Assembly (NCBI RefSeq): GCF_001723175.1
Contig: NC_064655.1
Coordinates: 3,100,001 to 3,164,000 of the forward strand
Direction: 5' to 3'
Source of the DNA: Penicillium oxalicum
Lineage: Eukaryota; Ascomycota; Eurotiomycetes; Eurotiales; Aspergillaceae
Length of the DNA stretch: 64,000 bases
The translations under genes were made by a program, and so were the position numbers. Every line of letters starts with the position of its first letter. Position 1 is the stretch's first letter. Below, piece after piece: positions 1 through 10,322 of the stretch. The notes below the pieces were generated by a model, which was not told the origin of the DNA, did no database searches, and saw nothing but the letters and a program-made list of their open reading frames with translations.

Positions 1-589
1 GGTGAATATGTTTATGGACCCATTTCAGAACAAATTGCTGGTCGAGGAGACCCGGGTTCAAATCCGAGGTGCGTGATTCTTTGATGGCCTTGCCCGGCAA
101 GAATCCAAACGCATTTACTCGGTAGTTTGGGTAAATCACCACATAATCATTCAAGGTGCTGGCATTCAAGACCGGAAATGAAGACGGCGGCATGTCAAAC
201 GCGGCACTCCCTTGGATGAACGCTCCACCGTAGAAGACTACAAGGACCGGCCTCCGAATATCTTGTTGGGTGTTCCAAGGTCTGGAAAAAAGGCCCAGAT
301 AGAGACAGTCCTCGGAACCGTTGACTGTCCGCTGGGGGCACATGTCGAAGGTCTGGTCCGTGTCATACGTTCCATTCGTGATTGTGAATGGCGGCTGGGG
401 CGCGCGAAAGCGATTCTCTCCAATGGGAGGCGCAGCGAAAGGAATCTTGCGAAAATAGGAGAGGTTGTAAGCGGTATCGTATTTGCCTTGGAAGGAGCCG
501 TAGTCGAGATGCACCAGAGGGTCATCATAGGCATATGCCAGACACCCAATCGATAGTACAACGCATAGCAAGAAATTCGGAATTCGCAT
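1..589 (-). CDS. Secreted carboxylesterase, type B (5' part; runs off the left edge)
   Basis: The start codon is at 589 and the frame stays open for 196 codons to the window edge, so the C-terminal part is missing. The first residues (MRIPNFLLCVVLSIGCLA) form a signal peptide, suggesting export through the ER. Family marks of the alpha/beta-hydrolase carboxylesterase type B group follow: FAAPPIGENRFRAPQPP near residue 50, the EDCLYL block near 98, and VVFYGGAFIQGSA near 122, where YGGAF takes the place of the usual HGGGF oxyanion-hole loop. The segment DQQFVLKWV near the edge normally precedes the nucleophile elbow, so the catalytic Ser, Glu and His all lie outside the window. No intron is visible here. 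Substrate unknown; members hydrolyse carboxylic esters outside the cell. The family call is firm, the function is not. Confidence 0.85.
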   Translation of the reverse strand, partial: MRIPNFLLCVVLSIGCLAYAYDDPLVHLDYGSFQGKYDTAYNLSYFRKIPFAAPPIGENRFRAPQPPFTITNGTYDTDQTFDMCPQRTVNGSEDCLYLGLFSRPWNTQQDIRRPVLVVFYGGAFIQGSAAFDMPPSSFPVLNASTLNDYVVIYPNYRVNAFGFLPGKAIKESRTSDLNPGLLDQQFVLKWVHKHIH

Positions 590-774
590 TGCGAGAGATA
601 CAAAAAGTCAGAGTTGGGTATCAGCCACCTTTGCGTCGCTTCGTACTATGCTCTCATCTAGAGGGTGAGGGAGTACATGGATCCATTAGCGGCCTCATAT
701 AGTCAGTCAGATGCCGGTGTCCACTGCACCAGCGTCTGCTGTGCTCGCGAGCAAAAAGCCCGAGGCGCCAGCAG

Positions 775-1078
775 ATGCAACCTTTACGATCATTCTTCAG
801 CCACCCTCAAATGGAGGCCAAGCCTCAGTCTCATCGTGTGGACATGCCTATTGGTGCAAATTTTCTTCATCAAAATGGTGGAGGACTGACTGCGGGGGAA
901 AGATGTGGAGAGGGAGGATCCTTCGGTGTCGATCATCCCGGTGGTGGATTTTAACCCGATTCATGTAGAGCGGCTGCGAGTGCCAACGACACAAGAGAGG
1001 TACCTGTCCCTCAAGAGAAGGTTAAAAGAAATGCGACAGATTCATGGAGTTTACCCAGCTGCCGATATGAATTCGTAG
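775..1078 (+). CDS. Tentative small gene, 84 residues, unrecognised
   Basis: A two-exon model, 775..853 and 903..1078, reads as one 84-residue protein. The downstream part (VVDFNPIHVERLRVPTTQER then YLSLKRRLKEMRQIHG) reads like genuine protein, with a basic helix near residues 58-72. The proposed intron is 49 nt, starts GTGCAA, has a CTGAC branch-like sequence and ends AAAG. If it is retained, the first frame stays open to a stop at 955-957. An overlapping frame from 711 also stays open to 968, so the exact structure is uncertain; a decayed gene is possible. It lies divergent to the carboxylesterase and converges on set9. No function can be proposed. Confidence 0.35.
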
Positions 1079-1307
1079 CCCGGCTTTGATAGTATGCCGG
1101 GCCCCTGTGTATCTCTGGCAGAGATCCTGAATCTCTCTAAAAATACAAAACTCCAGATGATGAAGGGCGTCATGACCATTAAAAAAAAGAAAAAGAAAAG
1201 AAAAAGACAAGACAACATCTCAAACCCACCCAATGCACCTGAGCCTGGTCCAACTCCAAGATCCCCCAGTACACCATAATGCAAAAATAAAAATAGAAAA
1301 CAAGAAT

Positions 1308-1362
1308 AAAGAAAAAAAAAGAAAAAAAAAAGGAAAAGGAAAAGGAAAAGAAAAAAGAAAAA
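1308..1362 (+). repeat. Pure polypurine tract (A-rich, GGAAAA repeats)
   Basis: Fifty-five consecutive purines, including repeats of AGGAAA, with a second A-rich purine tract at 1181-1213. On the set9 sense strand these are polypyrimidine and lie just beyond its stop codon, in the likely 3' untranslated region. The Phe-rich open frames on the minus strand here are low-complexity artefacts. Confidence 0.8.
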
Positions 1363-1478
1363 TGCTGCAAGCCCCCGCAGCTCCGAAAAGTTGTACCCCC
1401 GAGAATCCACACATAAGTCCTCCCTCAGATGCCCGACCATCCCCAGCGCGAACTCGCCCACCCAGACGACTTACCACG

Positions 1479-3632
1479 CTACATCGTCATTCGTAAGTCG
1501 CGGACACGTCGCCGGCTGGCGCGGGTGTTGTGGCGCGGCTCATGACCATCCCCAAGGGGCGTCGCGGTGCGGGCATCGGAAAGCTCAGGCGTAGGCGTGA
1601 CCCCAAAGCTGATACCGCGGTCGCGGCGCGAGACACGGGCTTCCGAGTCGGGCGACAAGAAGCGATGGATCGTGCGATGATCCATCACCCGTTCCTCGCG
1701 GCCGGGCCCCTTGTCGGTCTTGGGCCATTGGAACCCGTAGATCTTCGAGTGCCGCTCGCACCGAGGGCATTCGCGCCGGGTCTGGTAGGAATTGGACTGC
1801 ACAAACCACGACTCGCAGGTCTGGCAGTCTACCCAGCGGTCGTACTTTTGAGCCAGGAGCCGGGACGTCTTGGTGTAGTCCCCGGGAGTGCGAGCGACGG
1901 GAACCTCATCCTCGACCGAAGCCACAACCGCCCAGTTCCGCTTGCGGCGGGGCTTTCGCTTCTTAGCCACGACGGTCTGGAGGGTATCGTCTAAGTCAAG
2001 GTGGCTTGGTAAGTCTGAGAGTTCACTGGGGGTTGGGGTGGGGCTCGGGGGGAGGAGATGGCATTCTCTGGCTGACCTGTAGGGGGGCTATCGGAGTGAT
2101 CCTCATGGTATTCTCCTTGGGAAGGATCTGGGTGGTCGCAATGGCCAGCAATGTTGGCGTGGTCGGAATGGTGGGCGGGATAGGAGTGGGTGGGCGAGTC
2201 GGAGTGGTCAGCGGGTGCGGGTGTCTCGATCTTCACTTTCGCGTCAGTGTCATCTACAGAAGTGAGGAGGGTGGAAGTCGAAGATCGATGACTTTCGGCA
2301 GTGAAGCTAGGTGAGAGACGATCATTCGGGCCGTTGACGGGCTCGGAGATGGGGGTCGGGTTGACGAGGATGACTTCATCCGCGTCCACGGCCGAAAGAT
2401 CTGTCACACTGAGTTGTGGCTGTTGGCTCTCCTGGGTCGACGGAAGCAACGTCTCCAGGCACGAGTGAACGTCCTCAGTGACCACGATCTCCTGTCTCAA
2501 CTTAGAGATCTGGCGCTCACCAGCGATACCCGCGGGGACGACGGGGACGTCGGTGTCCGAGTCGGGGGTGGGAGGGTTGTCGGACTCGGGAGTTGCGGTG
2601 GTCTCGAGCGCGACATCGGACATGCAGATCTCCTCGCACAGCTTGGAGGTCTGGCGAGTGAATTTGACCCGCTTGTTGGAAGAGGCGCAGGCCAAGGATG
2701 CATCCTCCGCATCCGAGTCCGAGTCTCGGCGACGCTTCTTGGTCGATCCGGTTGACTCCTCTGAGATGTCCTCGTCTGCTTTGACCGGGGGCGCCCACCC
2801 ATTGCGCACCGCACGCTCACAAGTCTGGCACAGGCACTCGCAATTGTCGATTCCAAAATAGTCCTCGCCATAGGAGACAGTGATTTCTTCTCCTTCATGG
2901 ATGTCGCGAGTGGCCATGACAGACATCCCCTCCGTGCCTCGGGTTACCAGGCGACCGTTGGCGTCACAGTCGTGGTTGGCGAATCGCGCGGGCCCCAGGA
3001 AGAAAGAGGGGGTCTTGCGGCGGCTAGACATGACCACGCTGAAATCCTTGCGAGTGAGTCCCAAGTCCATCTCTTCTTCCTTGGTCATCGCGACCAATGT
3101 CCCAGACAGATACTTGATCTCCTGGCCAGCCTTGATGAACTTTCGGGCGCAGATTGCCGCCTCGTGTTGGGTGATAATGTACCGATTTGTGGTCGTGACC
3201 TCGAAGGGGCAGTCGGGCTGATACATTTGAATGTACTTGCGGAGATGGCGGCAGAACCAGTCCTTGTCGCGAGAGCCTTTGAGATTGGCCACATACTTGC
3301 GAAGGCCTGGTAATTCCAGCAGCTTTTTTTCCGCCACGGCTGAGTCCTTTGCGACCACCACATCGTGGAGGAGAATGCGGCCGACATCGTCGTCATGGAT
3401 GCCGCGGGCTGGGTTGTATTTGTTGCGATTCTTTCGCGTAGTGGTCCAAAAGTAAGCCTGTAACAGAACATGGTCAATCGATTTTCCGCGGTCATCTATT
3501 CTCAGCAGGGATTCCTACGTGATCAACAAGCGCATCCGTTGCGACATCATCATAGCTAGCCAGTTTATCCAGAGTAAGACGCTCACGGCGCTCGGCCGCA
3601 GGCGAGGTGGTGCGCGCTTTCTTGAGCGGCAT
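1479..3632 (-). CDS. set9: Histone H4 lysine-20 methyltransferase Set9
   Basis: Three exons (3632..3519, 3457..2077, 2014..1479) encode 676 residues. The introns of 61 and 62 nt have good donors and acceptors, and the second restores frame between two long open stretches. Exon 1 starts [10 protein letters not shown] and matches the Set9 N-terminus ([20 protein letters not shown], then [11 protein letters not shown]). The SET domain spans about residues 135-260, with NHDC at 199-202, YGEDYF at about 234-239 and the post-SET cysteines CECLCQTC just after. A long acidic, Ser/Pro-rich, probably disordered region follows, then a conserved C-terminal cysteine motif (CQTCESWFV...CPRCERH). Family role: S-adenosylmethionine-dependent methylation of histone H4 Lys20 in the nucleus, linked to DNA-damage signalling. 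Length fits the Eurotiales family. Confidence 0.95.
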
Positions 3633-5506
3633 GGTGCACGTCACATGAAACAAGGTGAATATATGAGATTGTAGTTATGTGAAAAGGGTGAAAGTGAGAG
3701 TCGAAGAAGCAGGTTGTGTCGAAGACAAGAGTGAAAGTCGAAAGCTCGATGAAAGGGAGGACGAGTGACTGAAGAGGGGAGGGTCGAGAGGTCGGTGAGG
3801 GTGAGAGAGTATTTATGTTCGACGACCGACGCGAAGAAGCAAACATCTAGGTCAACATGAGAGGCAGCGACGTAGGCAGCATGGTGCGAGAACAATCGCA
3901 CGAGCAACTGAGGTAGGAAGGCTGCGATGCGGGCTGCGGCGGGCTCGAAACCAAAGGGGAAGTTTGTCAGATCCAACACCCGCGCTCCGAGAGTCGCCCG
4001 CTTTCCATTCCCTCAGCTTCTCTTCGCTCCTCGACAAATATGCGGCAGGCACTACAATGGAAGCCTTCTCTAGGCACCATCGACGAATGAGTTTGGCCAG
4101 ATGCGTCTCGATTCGACAAGAAGAAGATTCAATGTGTTTGTTTTCCATAACAATACAAACCCTTCAATCTTCGGCTGTATATCTCCACACTCGGATTCGC
4201 AAGATCTCGCCCTGTAGCTACGCTCCCGCTTGAAACTTCCATTTAAGCTAATTTGAAACTGGATTTGTGGATACACCTCTGGCAAAGATACTCCAAGGCT
4301 TTCTCAAGCATTTGCTCATGTTCACTATCCCTGGCCATCGAGCATTCGGGTGACTGCTCGAAACACATTCAATTGACATCGCCTGGATTACACGGCCTGA
4401 TAGCATCCAAGTGCACGTCGACATGGAAATCAAGTGGGCTATAAAAATCGCTTTTTTTTTCTCATTTCGGTCCAAACGCGACCTCAATTAAGGTCTCTGC
4501 TATTTCGAAGCGCAAATGTTAGGAAAGCCACCCTGGCTGCCCGGCTTAGTCCGTTCCAACTCAGTAGGGCTACTGAGGTAAGGTAGGCGCGAAAAAATCA
4601 TTGGATGATTCAGTTGTGCACTTCCACAATCAGGCTTGTCAGTGGAGATTGTCTGTTGATTCAAGATTTTGCTATATGTATGTTGAAGAGTTATCGTTCC
4701 ATGATGCTAGCGAGTGTCACTGGTTCTTACCAGGTATTCTTTTCCAGTTTCCGGGGCTTCTTATTGATCAGGACTGGCCTGTAAATATCCCACATCAACA
4801 TGAAAGCGCTCCTTTAACGTTATTTATTTGTTGACAAAAGTCCCATCGCACTGAAATAGCGAATAGCCCTAGCGTTCTGCCCTATTCCTGGAAGATCCAT
4901 GTATGCAAGACGACTGGCTGTCTACGTCCAGTACCTACATACCAGCAGTGCCACGGGTGCTGTGGTCAAATATTGCCCCGTAGGCAGCTTCTAAGAAAAG
5001 TGCCGTGAGCTGCCTCGGCTTTAGGTAGATCATGGATTTATGCGATTATATATGTAGACGGGTAGATAAATGATGAGCGTTTTCCAGTTTATCAAGAAGC
5101 TGGTATTATGATGGATGTCAACTCCAGTCATGTCCCCAGACGGGTGAAGGTCTCGCTCAACTCGGATACATATTTGAGTCCCTCACTACGGCTAACCTGA
5201 GTGATCGTGCCTGGAGGACTACCCGGCGGTTACCAACCGTCTGGATTTGAACTATATTTTTCTGCGCATTAGTGCCACTTACGAATCTTATCTTCATAGG
5301 AACTACAATCTAAAAAAGAATGTATCAACATCAAGTGGGTGGGTTGGCGAGAGCGCCAATCAATGCTTTAGGTTCCATCATATTGACAGCGACAGCCTCT
5401 CGGAGAAACCCTCCAGTTCGGGATAACCTGCTTCCGCCCGCCGACTCGCCGAACAAATTATCGTGATACAGACGTGCCGACAACTCAATACACTCGGGCG
5501 CCAGCA
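3633..5506. other. Divergent intergenic region, set9 / uL14m
   Basis: About 1.9 kb. The part next to set9 is CT-rich on the set9 strand and is probably its 5' untranslated region and promoter. A 98-codon minus-strand frame (4148-3852) and short plus-strand frames are present, but none shows a family match or convincing splice context. Nothing else recognised. Confidence 0.5.
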
Positions 5507-6130
5507 ATGATTCAACTAAAGGTACCCACTGACCGGATTGTCGTCTTCTGGTTGAATGAAATCTGACCCTTTTGGATGATTAGACATTACTCAACTGCAT
5601 CGACAACTCGGGCGCCTCGGTCGTCGAGTGCGTCAACGTTCTCAAGAAGAAGCGGCCCGCGACAATCGGTCGGTAACCCCCGAACTATGCGTCGAAAAAT
5701 GCTCGGAATCTCTAAGACCGCACCTTTGACTGATACTAATTGCCGAATCTGTACAGGTGACCGAATCGTTGTGGTCGTTCAGAAGCAGAGAGCCGCCACA
5801 TCGGAAGGATCTAGCGGCACAGCCCTCGCCAACAAGGTCCGCCGCGGAGATATTCGCCATGCTGTTGTGGTGCGGGTGAAGAAGGAGTTGCAGCGGGCTG
5901 ATGGTACAGTCGTTCGGTTCGGAGACAATGCGTGTGTTCTGGTGAATAAGTCCGGAGATCCCATTGGGACGAGAATGAACGGTGAGTTCCCTATCTCCTC
6001 TGCCCGCGAATGGCAGGACTCTGCAATGCTCTCTCCGCGGCTCTGACTCGATTGATTAGGCGTTGTGGGCCAAGAGCTGCGCGGCAAACAATGGTCCAAG
6101 ATCCTGTCGCTGGCTCCTATCAATGTGTAA
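5507..6130 (+). CDS. MRPL38: Mitochondrial large-subunit ribosomal protein uL14m (yeast Mrpl38 type)
   Basis: Four exons (5507..5521, 5584..5668, 5757..5981, 6060..6130) encode 131 residues, the usual size. The joined protein begins [20 protein letters not shown] and contains [52 protein letters not shown] and ends [15 protein letters not shown], the signature of bacterial-type L14. All three introns are short with standard ends; the first exon codes only five residues. L14 lies at the subunit interface of the large ribosomal subunit and contacts 23S-type rRNA. There is no obvious cleavable presequence, which is normal for this protein. Its 3' end converges on rpb9 with about 290 bp between them. 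Confidence 0.95.
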
Positions 6131-6424
6131 TATCCTACGTCCACGGAAACTCGGGCTGCACTTGGGTTTGATTTTTGGGAAAGCGTTCGTCATCTTCAAG
6201 CATCATTATATCTGTAACAATGTACCATATCCACTTTATGATATTTACCAGAACGGAAAGCACTTGTTTTGATATTAATGGGCGCGTATTTCATTGGGGG
6301 TTAACTATCGCCGAAGAAACTCCATCCCTATGCAAAGCACCATCGAACCAAGCTGATAAAAAAAGAAAGCATCATGGGGTATCCGGCTGGAGAGCGTCGC
6401 GCCATATTATAAGAGAAAAGAAAA

Positions 6425-7196
6425 TCAAAGGAAGACATTGCCGCAAGCGCAGCAGACGTAGTAAAGTTTCTGCCAGCTTCAGTCAGTGCTGGACTCGAGC
6501 AGGCAAAAGACACATGGCGCGGGCCAAAAACTCACCATTCCACTCTCAGCAGAACGCTGTTGAGACTGGAAAAAGACCGCCTCATTTTCACCGCAGCTTG
6601 GACAGAGCTTGTTGGCTCGAGGAAGCTATTGAACGTCAAGAAGCAGGGACAGTCAGCGGATGGGAAACTTTAAATCTGGCGCACGGAGATGGGGCTGTCG
6701 GGGGACTCCGAGGCGTTGGAGTCTGACAGGCAGCTAACAGCGGCATCGTCGTCATCCTTGGGAGCCGCATAGTATCCGTGACCACATATCTCACAGGAGA
6801 TTTCCTGGCCGCAGCAAGCGCAGAGTCCCGGGATGCTCATCAGACCGGTGAAGAGGAGCTCGGGGCAACAAACCGTGGGATCCGAGGCCACGTCCTGGGT
6901 CACACCGGCGGTGTCTCCGACCTGGCTGTTGAGCTTGTTTTGATAGACACAGTGAGAGGTGGCAGGCTCGCCGACGTGGCAGGTGCGGCAAGTGAACATC
7001 AATTGATTGGTAACGCGATCCTCCTTGGGATAGAGCAAGTTGGAGCTATGAGAATGGGTTAGTTGGGGTCATGGCACAGTCGTGTGATTTGCAATAGGAT
7101 AGTGCTTGGAGCTTACCACTCGCGGCAGAAGCGAAAGTGAATCTGATCGGCCGGCTTCACATCGGCGGCACCGGAGGCAGCTGGGCTAGCAGACAT
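6425..7196 (-). CDS. rpb9: DNA-directed RNA polymerase II subunit Rpb9
   Basis: Four exons (7196..7117, 7045..6874, 6625..6536, 6469..6425) give 128 residues. Zinc ribbon 1 uses C24, C27, C46 and C49 (FRFCREC...TCRTC); zinc ribbon 2 uses C92, C95, C120 and C123 (LCPSCGENEAVFFQSQQ then YYVCCACG). The start MSASPAASGAAD is the only ATG that fits. Introns are 71, 248 and 66 nt; the middle one is unusually long and stays open in frame for 68 codons, see findings. Rpb9 sits at the jaw and lobe of RNA polymerase II and supports start-site choice, transcript cleavage with TFIIS and fidelity. It is divergent from the Pin1-type isomerase, a polymerase II C-terminal-domain partner in yeast. Confidence 0.95.
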
Positions 7197-7584
7197 TGTG
7201 GAAGTTGAATGAAGCTTGAGACACAGCGGAAAGGTAGCCTGGTGAATAGTAATGACTGGAGACTTTGAAGCCGATATAAAAGGAAAGATGGAAGAAAGCG
7301 GACGAAGTAACAAATCAATCTGACGTGGTAAAAGACGAGTGATTGAATATGCAGAACGGAAAGAAAGCGGCGGAAATGAAGGGCGGCAGGCGCACGCCGT
7401 TTGATATTCCGGAGGGCTGTGGTGGCGGTCAGTTTGCATAGTTTGCAGCTGTTCCCCCCGCAACTCTGTCGCCGGCATCTATGATGGTTCCTGACTAGAT
7501 ACCTACCCTCATACAGACTTGCTCCTGAAAACCGTCCGTCAATTCACGCTACATCCTTGAATTACTTGCTCTCATATATTCACC
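7197..7584. other. Divergent promoter region, rpb9 / ess1
   Basis: 388 bp between two start codons pointing apart. Pyrimidine-rich stretches lie near both starts. No TATA box or named element could be assigned with confidence. Confidence 0.4.
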
Positions 7585-8296
7585 ATGGTATGTACAGCCA
7601 ATGTTTCCTCAGAGCTTGGAGCTGTGTTGACTGAATGATCTCCATAGGCTGCTACTGGTCTCCCCGCTGGATGGGAGGTTCGTCACTCGAACTCCAAGAA
7701 CCTGCCTTACTACTTCAACCCTTCCACCAAAGAGTCCCGTTGGGAACCTCCCGCCGATACCGATACAGAGACGCTCAAGGAATATATGGCGACTCACCAT
7801 TCTGTGGCGCACCCACATGATGTCAGTGGACAAGGAGAGGGCAAGATTCGTTGCAGTCATCTCCTTGTGAAGCACCGTGACAGCCGTCGCCCAAGTAGCT
7901 GGCGAGAGGCTGAGATTACTCGGTCTAAGGAGGAGGCTATCCAGATTCTGAAAGGCTACGAAGAACGCATTCAGTCCGGTGAATCCCTAGGTGATATTGC
8001 TGTCTCGGAATCGGATTGCAGCAGCGCCAGGAAGAAGGGTGATCTGTATGTCTCATTCCACCCCGTCGACAAAATTCTTGTTTATGCTAATCAAATTTAG
8101 TGGCTTTTTCGGACATGGTGAGATGCAAAAGGAGTTCGAGGATGCGGCCTTTGCGCTGCAGCCTGGTCAAGTCAGTGGCATTGTGGAAACAGCCTCTGGC
8201 GTCCATCTCATTCAACGGTACGTCTCCTCTCTGAAGTCGGCGAACACACTCTATCAACTTCGGAAAACTAACATTTGGAAAAATAGTGTTCAGTAA
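7585..8296 (+). CDS. ess1: Pin1/Ess1-type peptidyl-prolyl cis-trans isomerase
   Basis: Four exons (7585..7587, 7648..8045, 8101..8217, 8287..8296) encode 175 residues; the first exon is just the ATG. A WW domain covers residues 6-36 ([10 protein letters not shown]...[15 protein letters not shown], with both Trp and the YYF core), followed by a short linker and a parvulin domain from about residue 60: [19 protein letters not shown], the basic phosphate-binding loop, then [20 protein letters not shown] and [16 protein letters not shown]. The family isomerises phospho-Ser/Thr-Pro bonds, notably in the RNA polymerase II C-terminal domain and mitotic proteins, in nucleus and cytosol. The tiny last exon supplies the conserved ending RVQ. 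Confidence 0.95.
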
Positions 8297-8957
8297 ATAA
8301 CTTCCTCCATTGAGTGACTGCTACGATCTCTGAATGTGTTACGCGATATTTGACCCCAATGAATATCTCATCTTTTTTTCGGTCTGGCTCTCGTGGTCGA
8401 TTTTTTAGCGGGGATACTCGCGACTATGCTGGAATGAAAAAAAAAGAGAGTTGAATTTGAACATCTCAAATCTATTTCAAAAATCCTTTCCAACGTCGTT
8501 GGCAACAGAACACCTGTATAGTATGGGAGGACTCCTCGGACTTCTGGTCTACGCAGGTTTTGAAGATAACGTAGGTACTGAACTACTAAGATTGATGACA
8601 GAGCATTGTTTGGGATGTTCTTCTTATATTTATATCTTGTGGCCATTTCGTGTGTGACATTCCTACATAGATAAAACAGAAACGATATGGGATGCCGTCA
8701 ATATCTGTTACCATTTCAGTCGAGTGTACCTGCAAATCGTCTGACTGACAATGTTTGCTTCGCCGGATCGCTACGACGTGAGCTTCACCTGGGTTGTGTT
8801 TCAGCATCACTCTCAACTATCACACTCACGTTATGCTGCAAATGTTTCGTGTCCCACTGCGTCGCGTCATCCATTAATCCTATCCTTTCTCTACCTCAGA
8901 ATCGCGTCAGAGGCAGAATTCACCGTGGATGCCAGACGTATGGCTCCTCACTGAGGC
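8297..8957. other. Gap downstream of ess1
   Basis: About 660 bp of relatively AT-rich sequence holding the 3' region of ess1 and the upstream region of the next gene. No coding or regulatory signal could be supported. Confidence 0.4.
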
Positions 8958-9656
8958 ATGGCTTCTAACAGACGCCCTCCTGTTTCTTCGTTCAAAACAA
9001 TCTTATCTTACCCCGGGGTTCCAGAGGATTTCAAGCCCCCAGAGTATCTCACTATCCCCGATGAGCTTCGTCAGCAGCACGCAAGACTTGCTGATGCCGC
9101 GGGGGCTGTGATCAATGGTCTGCGCATACTTCAAGGTGTTTTAGACAACCATCTCATCGGTCTTTGCCCCGAAATGAGCGGTCCCATTCTCGAGCAGCAT
9201 ATCAGTGCCCTTCGACGCCTCGACAGCTGGAGGGAAAACACCCTCGTCAGAAACCCAAGTCTTCTCCCGGCTGCTAAGATCCCCAGCTTCGCCCTTCAAC
9301 TCACCGTGTACAAACCGGCCTACGAGGATCTTACGACCCTTTTCAACCTACGTACATGCCGCCTCCTTTCAAGAGAATGGGCGAGCTACTGCTTCAAAAG
9401 CACAGCCATTCATGTCGAGGCGGCACGGCGGCTGGGTGCCGAGGAGTACGAGGCATGGCTTTACTGGTGGAGAGTTGAGTTTCAGCCTCGTGAAAGAGAG
9501 TGGCAGTCTTATGTCCGCAGAATGATCCTGCCAACGTGGGAGCAGGCCATGTCTTCACTGCACCTCATGATCTGGGAGTGTGCTGAGGAGCCTCGAACTG
9601 TGATCAGAAATATGATGTCTTCTGAGGAGTACGACTACCACGTCAACATCATCTAG
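8958..9656 (+). CDS. Hypothetical protein, 232 residues
   Basis: A single uninterrupted frame from an ATG (GGCATGGCT context) to TAG. The protein starts MASNRRPPVSSFKTILSYPG and is mostly helical in appearance, with Trp/Arg/Glu-rich stretches such as EEYEAWLYWWRVEFQPRERE near residues 160-180 and an acidic C-terminus ending YDYHVNII. No signal peptide, membrane segment, zinc motif or known family signature is visible. Absence of introns and of a recognisable family suggest a lineage-restricted gene. It is followed on the same strand by another unrecognised gene. Confidence 0.65.
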   Translation: MASNRRPPVSSFKTILSYPGVPEDFKPPEYLTIPDELRQQHARLADAAGAVINGLRILQGVLDNHLIGLCPEMSGPILEQHISALRRLDSWRENTLVRNPSLLPAAKIPSFALQLTVYKPAYEDLTTLFNLRTCRLLSREWASYCFKSTAIHVEAARRLGAEEYEAWLYWWRVEFQPREREWQSYVRRMILPTWEQAMSSLHLMIWECAEEPRTVIRNMMSSEEYDYHVNII

Positions 9657-10322
9657 CCTGTTGGCTGATCAAGCGTGGTCAGACCCATTTTTGATGCAGG
9701 CTTCAGGTTCAGTTTGTCGATCTCACCTCGATTCTCATTTTCAACGATACCCTCACGCGTCCCATGATCTTCTTCAACGACAAGTTTAGGGGAAGGACTC
9801 GCATTTGCAGGATTGAGGAACGCCGCTCCTTTGAGTTTCCTTACTTACGGACATGGTTTCTTGTTCTCCACATAAGCGGATTCACGTGCATTTATACATC
9901 TTCTTTTATTACGCGACATACAACACTTCGGCGCAGCGGTGGATTTTTGCAGAGTCTTCCTACATATCACCACGACGGAGGGATGTGACGACTCTATTTC
10001 TGGACAGCTTTGCAGGGGCATACAATCGTCTTTGTTACGACTGGTCACCAATTCGCTTTGAATCATGAAATTTGAATTCTGGCATTATGATCCACAAAGG
10101 CTCTCTTTGACTATTGTCTCTACTACCCTGGGTAACAATATTTCCAAATTGTATACAAAATCACACAAGAAGAACGTCTTTACTCCACCTCAGTATATAA
10201 AGGTGCCCTGCCTTTTCGAATCTTAGGTTCTTTTCACCTAAAATTCTCTCCCCGAAGACTACTTACTCATCACATTGGCACATTATCCATCGAGTGGACT
10301 CAAATCCCATCACACAGCCAAT
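9657..10322. other. Gap between the two hypothetical genes
   Basis: About 670 bp. It contains the 3' region of the first gene and the TATA-containing promoter of the second. No other supported feature. Confidence 0.4.
10194..10201 (+). promoter_or_regulatory. TATA box of the gene at 10323
   Basis: TATATAAA lies 129 bp upstream of the ATG at 10323, followed by a pyrimidine-rich stretch around 10228-10252 typical of fungal transcription starts. Position and sequence fit a core promoter; no experimental support. Confidence 0.5.

Larger units (their letters stand above)
590..1478. other. Gap between the carboxylesterase and set9
   Basis: It holds the tentative small gene at 775-1078 and two A-rich purine tracts (1181-1213 and 1308-1362). 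The remainder should be the 3' untranslated region of set9. No other feature seen. Confidence 0.5.

Noticed and set aside
55..65. GGTTCAAATCC matches a tRNA B box
   Set aside because: It lies inside the coding frame of the carboxylesterase, and no matching A box, acceptor stem or anticodon arm surrounds it.
1051..1477. Phe-rich minus-strand frames
   Set aside because: They arise from the polypurine tract and overlap one another in several frames; low complexity only.
3852..4148. 98-codon minus-strand frame starting MENKHIESSS
   Set aside because: Lies in the likely set9 upstream region, no family resemblance or splice partner, and the tail is Arg/Ser-rich noise. Kept only as a remark.
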